A stretch of DNA of 64,000 nucleotides from the NCBI RefSeq assembly GCF_004136015.1, contig NZ_CP024866.1:6276861-6340860 (forward strand). The letters run 5' to 3'. The notes below the pieces were generated by a model. The model was not told where the DNA came from. It made no database searches and was given only the letters and a program-made list of their open reading frames with translations. Position numbers and translations under genes: made by a program. Positions 37,139 through 45,151 of the stretch are shown piece after piece. This DNA comes from Pseudomonas sp. ACM7 (lineage in GTDB: Bacteria > Pseudomonadota > Gammaproteobacteria > Pseudomonadales > Pseudomonadaceae). Each line of letters starts with the position of its first letter. Within the stretch, counting starts at the first letter, position 1.

Positions 37139-38083
37139 ATGCCCAGCCTGTCTTTGCGTATCGAAAGGATCGACCTGCTCACGCCTCACATTCGTCGCCT
37201 GATCCTGGTCGCTGACGCCGGCCACACCCTGCCCGGTTTCACCCCGGGTGCTCATATCGAAGTGCTGATACCAGGCAGTAAACCCATGTGGCGTGCTTAC
37301 TCGCTGGTCAGCCTGCCTGAGCACCCTCACTACGAGATCGCGGTGCAGCTGGAGGACCAGAGCAGCGGTGGTTCGCGCTGGATGCACGAGGTGCAAGTCG
37401 GTCAGCAACTGATGGTACGTGCGCCCAACAACCATTTTCCATTGGTGGCAAATGCCAGTGACTACCTGCTGATCGCGGGAGGGATAGGCATCACCCCAAT
37501 GCTTGGCATGGCCCGCTCGCTCGCGGCCAGTCAGCAGCCATTCACTTTGCACTATGCCGGTCGCGACGCAGACCGCATGGCGTATCTGGAAGAGGTCCAG
37601 GCGCTCGGCACCGCCCGATGCTGGATCAGCGGCGGCGACCCGGCGCGGCGCCTGCCCCTGAACAGCCTGCTGGACTCGCCCATCAGCGGACGTCAGCTTT
37701 ATGTGTGCGGCCCCAAGTCATTGATCAGCAACGTGCTGCAAACGGCTCGCGCACTGGGCTGGGACGACAGCCAACTGCACAGCGAATTGTTCATCGGCAG
37801 CCTCGGCACCGAGACCGAAGCCGGTTTTGAGGTGGAGCTGCGCAGCAGTGGAATAACGCTTCAGGTGGCCGCGGGCAAAAGCGTGCTGGACGCAATGATA
37901 GAAGCCGATCTGGACCCGATGTTCGATTGCCGTCGGGGTGACTGTGGGGTGTGCGTGGCCCAAGTGCTCGAAGGCGCCGCTGACCACCGCGATATTTGTC
38001 TGTCGGAGCGCGAACGGGCTGACGGCAGCTTCTGCACCTGTGTATCCCGCGCCTCCAGCGCTCGCCTGGTGCTCGATTTGTAA
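37139..38083 (+). CDS. Oxygenase reductase, phthalate-dioxygenase-reductase (VanB) type
   Basis: A 314-residue iron-sulfur flavoprotein. The flavin domain has the FMN motif RAYSLVS, the NAD domain has GGIGITPMLGMA and YVCGPKSLI, and the C-terminal plant-type 2Fe-2S domain has Cys264, Cys269, Cys272 and Cys301. This C-terminal cluster order defines class IA reductases. It passes NADH electrons to a Rieske oxygenase, here most probably the alpha/beta pair directly downstream. The start at 37139 gives the normal family N-terminus; the frame extends further upstream without resemblance. Confidence 0.88.
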   Translation: MPSLSLRIERIDLLTPHIRRLILVADAGHTLPGFTPGAHIEVLIPGSKPMWRAYSLVSLPEHPHYEIAVQLEDQSSGGSRWMHEVQVGQQLMVRAPNNHFPLVANASDYLLIAGGIGITPMLGMARSLAASQQPFTLHYAGRDADRMAYLEEVQALGTARCWISGGDPARRLPLNSLLDSPISGRQLYVCGPKSLISNVLQTARALGWDDSQLHSELFIGSLGTETEAGFEVELRSSGITLQVAAGKSVLDAMIEADLDPMFDCRRGDCGVCVAQVLEGAADHRDICLSERERADGSFCTCVSRASSARLVLDL

Positions 38084-38133
38084 GTGCGTTGCTGTACCAC
38101 GCACCTCTTTATGGCTGGTTAAAAGGAGACATC

Positions 38134-39465
38134 ATGATTCCCTCGAACGAACAGATCGCGGCACTGATCCGCGACGACAGCGTGCACAAAAGCGTCTACA
38201 CCGACCCTCAACTGTTTGATCTGGAAATGCAGCGAATCTATGGTCAGGCATGGATCTACGTCGGCCATGAAAGCCAGGTCAAAAACGTCGGTGACTACCA
38301 CACCACACGCATCGGCGATCAGGACGTGATTTTGGTTCGCGGTGCTGATAAAAACGTCAATGTGCTCTACAACCGTTGCCCGCACAAAGGCGCCAAGCTG
38401 GTGGCCGAAGGCGACGGCAACGTCGGCAAGTTCTTCCGCTGCCCTTACCACGCCTGGACCTTCAAACTGGACGGCCAGCACCTTTCGGCACCGTTGAAGA
38501 ACGGCTTCGAAGGCACCTGCTTCAACCCCCGGCACCCGGACTTTTCAATGGTGAGCCTGGCGCGGGTCGACAGCTATCGGGGCTTCGTGTTCGCCAGCCA
38601 GATCGATCATGGTCCAGACCTGAAAAGCTTTCTCGGCGGCGTGATCACTTCCATCGACAACCTCTGCGATCGCTCGCCAGTGGGTGAAGTCGAAGTGGCC
38701 GGCGGTATTTTTCGGGTCATGCAGCGTTCCAACTGGAAAGTCTTCTACGAAAACCTCCACGACACCATGCACGCTCGCGTCACGCATGAGTCCTCGGTGG
38801 ACGCGGCCCGCAGCGAGGCCGAATCCTTGGGAGAAATGCCATTCGAACTGCTGATCATGGACGGCAACGGCGAGCCTTACGATTTCTGGGAGAAGCTCGA
38901 ACTGCGCGCCTACAACAATGGACATGGTTACATGGAAGCGATCTTCGACCCGGCGGCGGCCGAGCGCGACGAAGTGTCCAAGGCCCACTTCGAATGCCTG
39001 AGCGATGCCTATGGCGAAGAACGCGCCCGAGGCATCATGGGGATGAATCGCCACAACACCGTGATCTACGGCAGCGGCTCGCCCCACACCGTGTTCATGC
39101 AGTTCCGGGTGATCCGGCCGATGGCCGTCGACCGCACCCTGGTGGAAATCCAGACGTTCCGCTGCAAAGGCGCTCCGGATGCCGTATTTGACCGGGCGCT
39201 GACGTACGCCAACGTCATCAACTCGCCCTCCTCCAACGTCATGCCCGACGACGTCGAAGTTTATGCCCGCTGTCAGGAGGGCAACATGACCCGTGGCGGT
39301 GAATGGATCAGCATGCATCGTTATGTCGGCACCGACCGCTTGCTGCCCGATGGCGCGGTCTCGACCAATGGCACCAGCGAGCTGCCGATGCGTAACCAGT
39401 TCGCCGCCTGGAAGCACTACATGACCGCCACCCTGATCGCCAAGGAGAGCACCCATGCTGCTTGA
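38134..39465 (+). CDS. Rieske ring-hydroxylating dioxygenase, alpha subunit (system a)
   Basis: A 443-residue terminal oxygenase subunit. The Rieske cluster ligands are Cys82, His84, Cys103 and His106 (RCPHKG and RCPYHAW). The mononuclear iron site has Asp210-x2-His213-x4-His218 in ENLHDTMHARVTHE. A GGAG site precedes the ATG at 38134. The product would be a cis-diol or hydroxylated aromatic acid. The 11-base overlap with the beta gene shows coupling. It does not closely resemble the ant or iac oxygenases in this window, and its substrate is unassigned. Confidence 0.88.
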   Translation: MIPSNEQIAALIRDDSVHKSVYTDPQLFDLEMQRIYGQAWIYVGHESQVKNVGDYHTTRIGDQDVILVRGADKNVNVLYNRCPHKGAKLVAEGDGNVGKFFRCPYHAWTFKLDGQHLSAPLKNGFEGTCFNPRHPDFSMVSLARVDSYRGFVFASQIDHGPDLKSFLGGVITSIDNLCDRSPVGEVEVAGGIFRVMQRSNWKVFYENLHDTMHARVTHESSVDAARSEAESLGEMPFELLIMDGNGEPYDFWEKLELRAYNNGHGYMEAIFDPAAAERDEVSKAHFECLSDAYGEERARGIMGMNRHNTVIYGSGSPHTVFMQFRVIRPMAVDRTLVEIQTFRCKGAPDAVFDRALTYANVINSPSSNVMPDDVEVYARCQEGNMTRGGEWISMHRYVGTDRLLPDGAVSTNGTSELPMRNQFAAWKHYMTATLIAKESTHAA

Positions 39466-39988
39466 TCGCACCTTCGACGTCTCGACTCACGCCCTGATCC
39501 CGGCCCAGGTACCCAACGAAACCTTGCGCGAGATCGAGCAGTTCCTCTATCGCGAAGCACGCCTGCTGGATGAGCGCCGCTTCTGGGAGTGGGACCAACT
39601 GTTTACCGATGCGGGCATGTACTGGGTGCCGCACCTGCATGGGCAGGCCGACCCTTTCGAGCACATTTCGCTGTTCTGGGAAAACCGCATGCTGCGCGAA
39701 GTGCGCATCCGCCGGGTAGAGAACATACGCAACTGGTCGCAGCAACCACCGACCCGCACGGCTCATCTGGTGGGCAATGTGATGGTCGAAGGACTCGACA
39801 GCCAAGGGCTGCTGGTGGTGAGCGCGACGTTCCAGGTCAGCGAATGGCGTCTTGAACAACGCCAGTTGGCCGGGCGCTACACCTACAAGCTGGCCAGTCA
39901 GGACAGCGGCGGCTGGAAAATCCAGCTCAAACGGGTTGACCTGATCAACTGCAACGATGTGTTCGCCAACCTTGAGGTCTTTGTCTGA
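39455..39988 (+). CDS. Ring-hydroxylating dioxygenase, beta subunit (system a)
   Basis: A 177-residue small subunit with the cystatin-like fold of the family. Landmarks are IEQFLYREARLLDERRFWEWDQLFTDA at the start and WKIQLKRVDLINCNDVFANLEVFV at the end. It stabilises the alpha3beta3 hexamer and takes no direct part in catalysis. It overlaps the alpha gene by 11 bases and the following hydrolase gene by a TGATG. Confidence 0.87.
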   Translation: MLLDRTFDVSTHALIPAQVPNETLREIEQFLYREARLLDERRFWEWDQLFTDAGMYWVPHLHGQADPFEHISLFWENRMLREVRIRRVENIRNWSQQPPTRTAHLVGNVMVEGLDSQGLLVVSATFQVSEWRLEQRQLAGRYTYKLASQDSGGWKIQLKRVDLINCNDVFANLEVFV

Positions 39989-40581
39989 TGGGGCGCCCGA
40001 CCGTATTGGCCCTGCATTATCAGAATGACGTCTTGCATCCTGACGGCCGCATCCGGGTCGGGCTCGCAGCCGATGATCCGGCACGTGACGCCGTGCTGGA
40101 CGCCGCCATCAGGCTGCAGCAAGGTGCCCGCGCACGGGGCTGGCCGATCATTCATGTGCGCGTGGCGTATCGCCCGGACTATGCCGACCTGGTACAGAAC
40201 GCGCCGATCCTGCGTGCCGTCGCGGCCAGTGGTGCCGTCCAGGAAGGCACTTGGGGCGCGCAGTTCCATGACGCGTTGCAACCGCTGGAAGGCCCGGACG
40301 AGTTCGTCGTCACTCATACCCGCATCAACGCGTTTTACGGCACACCGCTGGACACCCTGTTGCGTCAGCTCGAAACGCGACAGTTGCTGATCGCCGGCGT
40401 CGCCACCCACTCGGTGGTGGAAAGCACGGTACGGCATGCCGTCGATTGCGGTTTCGAGGTCACGGTGCTCGCCGACGCCTGCGCCGCCGCCCGCCCCGCG
40501 ACTCATCTGGCGGCGCTGGACAGCATGCGGTTTATCGCCACTGTCACGGATGTCGCAAGCTCTCTGGAGTCAATGCCATGA
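39988..40581 (+). CDS. Isochorismatase-like cysteine hydrolase
   Basis: A 197-residue member of the isochorismatase/nicotinamidase fold. The N-terminal ALHYQNDVLHPDG has the catalytic Asp in an HYQND setting (usually D.Q.D). The segment LLIAGVATHSVVESTVRHAVDCG is where the catalytic Cys normally follows G.x(T/A); here the position reads Thr-His-Ser with no Cys, which is unusual. Members hydrolyse amides such as maleamate or ureides. It is translationally coupled to the oxygenase genes, so it probably acts on an intermediate of that pathway. Confidence 0.78.
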   Translation: MGRPTVLALHYQNDVLHPDGRIRVGLAADDPARDAVLDAAIRLQQGARARGWPIIHVRVAYRPDYADLVQNAPILRAVAASGAVQEGTWGAQFHDALQPLEGPDEFVVTHTRINAFYGTPLDTLLRQLETRQLLIAGVATHSVVESTVRHAVDCGFEVTVLADACAAARPATHLAALDSMRFIATVTDVASSLESMP

Positions 40582-41390
40582 AGTCCATTCCTACTGCCAA
40601 CCTGCAAGGTCAGGTGGCGATTGTCACGGGCAGCACCCAGGGCCTGGGTACTGACATTGCTCGTCAACTGTTAAACGCCGGCGCCAGCGTCATGCTGGTC
40701 GGCCGCAACCGTGACACCGGGGCGGCACTGGCCAGTGAGTTGGGTGAGCGGTGTCGCTTTGTCGCCTGCAATGTCGAACTGGACGAGGATATCGACGACT
40801 GTATCGACACAACGCTGGCCGCCTTCGGCCGTCTCGACATTCTGGTCAATAACGCCTGTGTCTACGACGATCAGGGGCTACAGTCAGACCGCGAGCAATG
40901 GTTGAACACCCTCAACATCAACCTGGTGTCGGCGGCAATTTTCGTACAGAAAGCCACGCCACACATGAATGAAGGCGGCACGGTGATCAACATCGGAAGC
41001 ACCGGCGGTAAGTTCGGCGCGGCCGGGCGAGCCCTGTACCCGGCGTCCAAGGCCGGATTGCTGCAGCTGACCCGAAACCTTGCGGTGAGCCTGGCACCGG
41101 CTTCGATCCGGGTCATCAGCGTCTCGCCGGCCTGGACCTGGTCGCCATCGGTGGCGAACCTGAGCGGCGGCGACCTTGCAGTGGCCGACCGTGTAGGGGC
41201 TACCTTTCACCCGCTTGGGCGCGTCGGGCGCGGCGAGGAGATTGGCCAGGTGGTCGCCTTTCTGTGCAGCCATGGCGCGTCCTGGATTACCGGGGTGGAC
41301 ATTCCGGTGGACGGCGGTTTCTCGATCCTCGGCCCCGATCAGGGCCTCTCGCCCCGCGTGTGGTTCGAGCGTTTGCGTGACCCGGCCTGA
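40578..41390 (+). CDS. SDR-family oxidoreductase (system a)
   Basis: A 270-residue short-chain dehydrogenase starting at ATG 40578, four bases inside the hydrolase gene. It has TGSTQGLG, LVNNACVY, the catalytic Ser in INIGSTGG and Tyr-x3-Lys in YPASK. The C-terminus has VDIPVDGGFS. In an oxygenase operon the natural role is oxidation of a cis-dihydrodiol to a catechol, but other alcohol substrates are possible. Confidence 0.87.
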   Translation: MKSIPTANLQGQVAIVTGSTQGLGTDIARQLLNAGASVMLVGRNRDTGAALASELGERCRFVACNVELDEDIDDCIDTTLAAFGRLDILVNNACVYDDQGLQSDREQWLNTLNINLVSAAIFVQKATPHMNEGGTVINIGSTGGKFGAAGRALYPASKAGLLQLTRNLAVSLAPASIRVISVSPAWTWSPSVANLSGGDLAVADRVGATFHPLGRVGRGEEIGQVVAFLCSHGASWITGVDIPVDGGFSILGPDQGLSPRVWFERLRDPA

Positions 41391-41458
41391 ATCGCTCGAC
41401 AGCTCCCATTGAACAACGCCAATAAAACCTGATGATGAGTCGATAACGAGGTAACACC

Positions 41459-42694
41459 ATGGGCAAGATGATCACCGTAAAAGCCAGCGACGGCAGCGGC
41501 AGCTTCACCGGTTACCTGGCGCTACCCGCCAGCGGCAAGGGCCCCGGCGTGGTAATCGGCCAGGAAATTTTCGGCATCAACGCCAACATGCACGAAGTGG
41601 CCGATTTTTACGCCGAGGAAGGGTATGTAGCCCTTGTGCCGGACCTGTTCTGGCGACTGGAACCGGGCGTAGAACTGGGCTACACCGAAGCCGACTTCGC
41701 CCGTGCCATCGAGCTGTTTCAGCGCATGGACGTGGACAAGGCTGTCGATGACATCGACGCCAGTTTCAAGGCACTCAGCGATTTGCCCGAAGTCGAGGAC
41801 GTCGGTTTCGGCTATGTGGGTTTCTGCATGGGCGGCAAGCTGGCCTACCTGACGGCGACGAGAACCGACGCCGCCTGCTCGGTGGGCTATTACGGCATGG
41901 GCATTGAACAGTTGCTCGACGAAGCCGACAACATCAAAGGCCGCCTGGTGCTGCACTTCGCCGAACAGGATGGCTACTGCGATGCCAATGCCCGCCTGCA
42001 GATCAGTCAGCGCCTGGGCAGCCACAACAACGTCGAGATTTACACCTACCCCGACGTCGACCATGCCTTCGCCCGCAACGGTGGCATGCACTATAACAAG
42101 CCAGCCGCGTTGATGGCCCATCAGCGCAGCATCGCAGCGCTCAAGCAGGCAATCGGCCCGAATTACAACCTGTCCGAGCTGTGGGAAAAGCACATCGAAT
42201 TCGAGTTTGCCGTTCGCGATGTCCCGGCGACCATGGCGACCATGGTTGCCGAACCTTACGTCAACCACATTCCGACCATGACTGGTGGCGTGGGCTACCG
42301 CGAATTGAGCCGTTTCTATCAGAACCATTTTGTCCATGCCAATCCGCCGGACATGAAGCTGGTGCCCATCTCTCGCACTGTTGGCGCCTCGCAAATCGTC
42401 GACGAGTTCGTGATGTGTTTCACCCACACCAGCGAAATCGACTGGATGCTGCCCAACGTCGCACCGACTGGTCAATACGTCGAAATACCGATGCTCGGGG
42501 TCATCAAGTTCCGTGGTGACAAGCTGTGTCACGAACACATTTATTGGGACCAGGCCAGCGTTCTGGTGCAGGTCGGCCTGCTCGACCCCACCGGGCTGCC
42601 CGTGGCCGGTATCGAAACGGCGAAGAAACTGCTCGACGAACAACGGCCGTCCAATACGCTAATGGGCAAATGGGCGGACAGCACCGAACAGTAA
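41459..42694 (+). CDS. Dienelactone hydrolase fused to SnoaL-like domain
   Basis: A 411-residue two-domain protein. Residues 1 to about 230 are a dienelactone-hydrolase alpha/beta fold with the nucleophile Cys in VGFCMGGKLAYL, the Asp-equivalent region near EQDGYCD and the His in DVDHAFARN. Residues from about 245 onward form an NTF2/SnoaL-like domain (GGVGYRELSRFYQNHFVHANPPD). A GAGG site precedes the ATG. It closes the operon; a bidirectional hairpin follows. A dienelactone hydrolase fits ortho-cleavage pathways, but no ring-cleavage dioxygenase is nearby, so its true substrate may differ. Confidence 0.85.
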   Translation: MGKMITVKASDGSGSFTGYLALPASGKGPGVVIGQEIFGINANMHEVADFYAEEGYVALVPDLFWRLEPGVELGYTEADFARAIELFQRMDVDKAVDDIDASFKALSDLPEVEDVGFGYVGFCMGGKLAYLTATRTDAACSVGYYGMGIEQLLDEADNIKGRLVLHFAEQDGYCDANARLQISQRLGSHNNVEIYTYPDVDHAFARNGGMHYNKPAALMAHQRSIAALKQAIGPNYNLSELWEKHIEFEFAVRDVPATMATMVAEPYVNHIPTMTGGVGYRELSRFYQNHFVHANPPDMKLVPISRTVGASQIVDEFVMCFTHTSEIDWMLPNVAPTGQYVEIPMLGVIKFRGDKLCHEHIYWDQASVLVQVGLLDPTGLPVAGIETAKKLLDEQRPSNTLMGKWADSTEQ

Positions 42695-42701
42695 TCGAAC
42701 A

Positions 42702-42741
42702 CTGCCCCTTGTAGGAGCGAGCTTGCTCCTACAAGGGGCAG
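42702..42741. terminator. 17-bp perfect hairpin between convergent genes
   Basis: CTGCCCCTTGTAGGAGC pairs with its exact complement around a GAGCTT loop. It lies between the dienelactone hydrolase gene and the convergent AraC gene and can stop both. The GTAGGAGCGAGCTTGCTCC core relates it to the REP palindromes. Confidence 0.75.
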
Positions 42742-42748
42742 CGTTTGA

Positions 42749-43771
42749 TTATCTGATGGCAGCCGTCTGATGCGGGAGTTCGCCAAAGCGTTCACGGTAA
42801 TAACGGGCGAAACGCCCGAGATGGCCAAAGCCATGTTCCAGGGCGACTTCGGTAATGCTCACGTCGCAACGACCGAGCAAACGATCACGCACCGCTTCAA
42901 GCCGCAGGTTGCGCAACCGCTCCATGGGCGTTTGTCCGTAACAGCGCTGGCACAGGGTGTTGAGGCTGCGCTCGCTCATCCCCGCCGCAGCTGCCAGTTC
43001 GCCCAAGGATAGTGCGTCACCCAGACGACTGCGCATCAAGTCTTCGATCTTATGCAACTGCCGCAAGGCCTGGCGCTGTGCCGGCGACTCAACGACCGCC
43101 ATCGGCGACCCGTCGACTTTCGGTGGATGGGTCAGCAGGAACAGCGGCAGGCTTTCTTCCAGATGTCGCAACCAGTGCGCATGCACCGGCTCGCCCGCGC
43201 TGGCCCCCAGTTGCTCAAGCAAATCATCGACCAAACGCAACCAGCCACGCGCCTGACCGGTGTCGAGCCGGTACGCGGGTGGCAAGCTGAAATCGGCGGC
43301 CAGCCCGCCTTCGTCCACCAGCCGTTCCTGCATCAGCCTCAACAATGAGCGCGGCACCTTGAGCAGCAACTGTTCGCAGCCACTGTGCCAGACCAGTCGC
43401 GCCTGTCGATTGGGCGAAAGCACGGCCACCTGACCCGCCTCCAGCTCCAGCTCCAGCCCGTCGCACTCGATACTCGCCCGCCCGCGCAAAGGCATCTGCA
43501 TCAAGACGAAATCGGTAAAAGGCCGTGGCCGTACCTCAACCTCGGCGCCATAACGCAGGACAAACAATTGGCAACGCCCCACTTCAGCGCGAAAAAACGC
43601 CGTGTCGACATTGCCGCTGCGCCAACTCAGATCGTGTTCGACCAACTCACGGGCGAGCAGCCGATGACTTTCTTGCCGCGAGCGGCTGGTAAAGACCGGT
43701 GTCTGGCACAACCTCGACAGATCAAGCCCCGTGCCAGCGCCTGGCATAGGGTGAACCGATAGCCCAGCCAT
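42749..43771 (-). CDS. AraC-family regulator, XylS/AntR-like arrangement (second of pair)
   Basis: A 340-residue regulator with an AraC-binding-like N-terminal domain and two C-terminal helix-turn-helix motifs (LSLGELAAAAGMSERSLNTLCQ; ITEVALEHGFGHLGRFARYY). This size class regulates aromatic oxygenase operons, as XylS, BenR and AntR do. It starts three bases after the stop of the other AraC gene, so both come from one transcript. It probably controls one of the oxygenase operons on either side. Confidence 0.88.
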   Translation of the reverse strand: MAGLSVHPMPGAGTGLDLSRLCQTPVFTSRSRQESHRLLARELVEHDLSWRSGNVDTAFFRAEVGRCQLFVLRYGAEVEVRPRPFTDFVLMQMPLRGRASIECDGLELELEAGQVAVLSPNRQARLVWHSGCEQLLLKVPRSLLRLMQERLVDEGGLAADFSLPPAYRLDTGQARGWLRLVDDLLEQLGASAGEPVHAHWLRHLEESLPLFLLTHPPKVDGSPMAVVESPAQRQALRQLHKIEDLMRSRLGDALSLGELAAAAGMSERSLNTLCQRCYGQTPMERLRNLRLEAVRDRLLGRCDVSITEVALEHGFGHLGRFARYYRERFGELPHQTAAIR

Positions 43772-43774
43772 GGC

Positions 43775-44788
43775 TCAAAGCGACCGGTTTCGGCGAGCTT
43801 CGTTACGTTGCAGGGTAGTGCTCGGGGTTTCATCGAACAGCTTGCGATACTCGCTGGAGAACCGTCCCAAGTGGGTGAATCCCCACCCCATGGCGATCAC
43901 CGAAATGTTGCGCGCCGAATTGTCCTCGAGGATTTCCTGGCGCACAGCACCCAGCCGGTGCTTCTTCAGATACGCCATCGGCGACATGCCGAAGTATTTC
44001 TTGAAACCTTCGAACAGCTTGAACCGCGACACACCGGAAATCGCCTCAATGTCTTCCAGGTGCAGCGCTTCGCGGGCATTTTCGTGGATGTACTGCTTGG
44101 CGCGAATCAGGTAGTGCGGCAACTTGACGCCGAGCACATCGCGCAACTCTTCGGAGTAGTTATTCGGCTGGGCGAGGATCAACCCCTTGATCAGCGAACT
44201 CTCGATGTCGCGTGTGAAAAACGTCTGGTCATACAGCTCGCGGCTGCGCTCCAGTTCGCCGATAAAGTAGCGCGCCATGCGCCACCAGGAGGCAGAAGAA
44301 CCGTTGACGGCGTCCATCACCGGTTCGAAACGCAAGGGGGTTTCCAAGGGTCGCTGCAACATGTCTTCAAGGGATTTGCGCATGGCCGCGCGGGTTATGA
44401 CGACCTGGATCTTGCGGCAATCACCGTTGATCGTCAGTTCCTGGTTTTCGTGAGGCGACACGATGATTGCGCAGTCCCGATCAGACGTTACCTGACAGCC
44501 GCTCTTGCTCAAGTGCTGTTCACCGACGAGGGGCAGACTGAGGCTGTAGCTGCTCAGGTGTTCGGCGTCTTCGATGCCGACCGTGACGTCGGTGCCGTAC
44601 TCGATCATCCCCAGCGTGGTGGACATAGATTTGAGTACATTGCCGCTGTGATGGAACTGAATGCGATTGGGATGGCTGGTCTTGAGCAGATGCGGCCCAC
44701 AGATCCCGGCCATCCACTGCCGCGCACCATTGAGGTCATAACGCTCGATACGAATGTCACGAACATGTACATCAGGACTTGTACTCAT
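43775..44788 (-). CDS. AraC-family regulator, AntR-like (first of pair)
   Basis: A 337-residue regulator of the same architecture: an N-terminal sensor domain with ITRAAMRKSLEDMLQRPLE and a C-terminal DNA-binding domain (LEDIEAISGVSRFKLFEGFKKYFGMSPMAYL; ISVIAMGWGFTHLGRFSSEYRKLF). The ATG at 44788 is used; the GTG just before it is less likely. It lies on the side of the antABC-like genes beyond the oprD gene, so control of anthranilate genes is plausible. AntR of P. aeruginosa is an AraC protein of similar size. Confidence 0.87.
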   Translation of the reverse strand: MSTSPDVHVRDIRIERYDLNGARQWMAGICGPHLLKTSHPNRIQFHHSGNVLKSMSTTLGMIEYGTDVTVGIEDAEHLSSYSLSLPLVGEQHLSKSGCQVTSDRDCAIIVSPHENQELTINGDCRKIQVVITRAAMRKSLEDMLQRPLETPLRFEPVMDAVNGSSASWWRMARYFIGELERSRELYDQTFFTRDIESSLIKGLILAQPNNYSEELRDVLGVKLPHYLIRAKQYIHENAREALHLEDIEAISGVSRFKLFEGFKKYFGMSPMAYLKKHRLGAVRQEILEDNSARNISVIAMGWGFTHLGRFSSEYRKLFDETPSTTLQRNEARRNRSL

Positions 44789-45151
44789 CACGGGGCACCC
44801 ACGGCTGTTTTATGAACGCGCTCTAACGGCACGCCTCTGTTTGAAAGAGCAATCTTCATGCCGCGTGCCTACCTCCGAGGGCCGGCCGAAATACACGGAT
44901 AACATTCACCGAATAATCGGATAGGGACAGTGCATCGCCAGGACCGTCCATGCCCCTGAACGCCCTTCTCACGCCGTAAACACAGGTATGGCGCTGCAAA
45001 AAAGAGCAGACGCCCACCGGTCGGCACAATAGGCATGCATTGAACACCAGGCGTGATTGGGTATTACCTGCCCAGATGAGCAGGCAGGTGTTACCCCCTG
45101 GAATTGTTGAAGCGCAGAAGCCCGAAGTCTTGCTCGGGTGGGGCTGATCGC
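44789..45151. other. Intergenic region between AraC and OprD genes
   Basis: About 360 bases with no gene. It must hold the promoter of the AraC pair. A weak hairpin CCCGA/TCGGG near 45121-45138 just after the oprD stop lacks a T-run. Confidence 0.45.
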
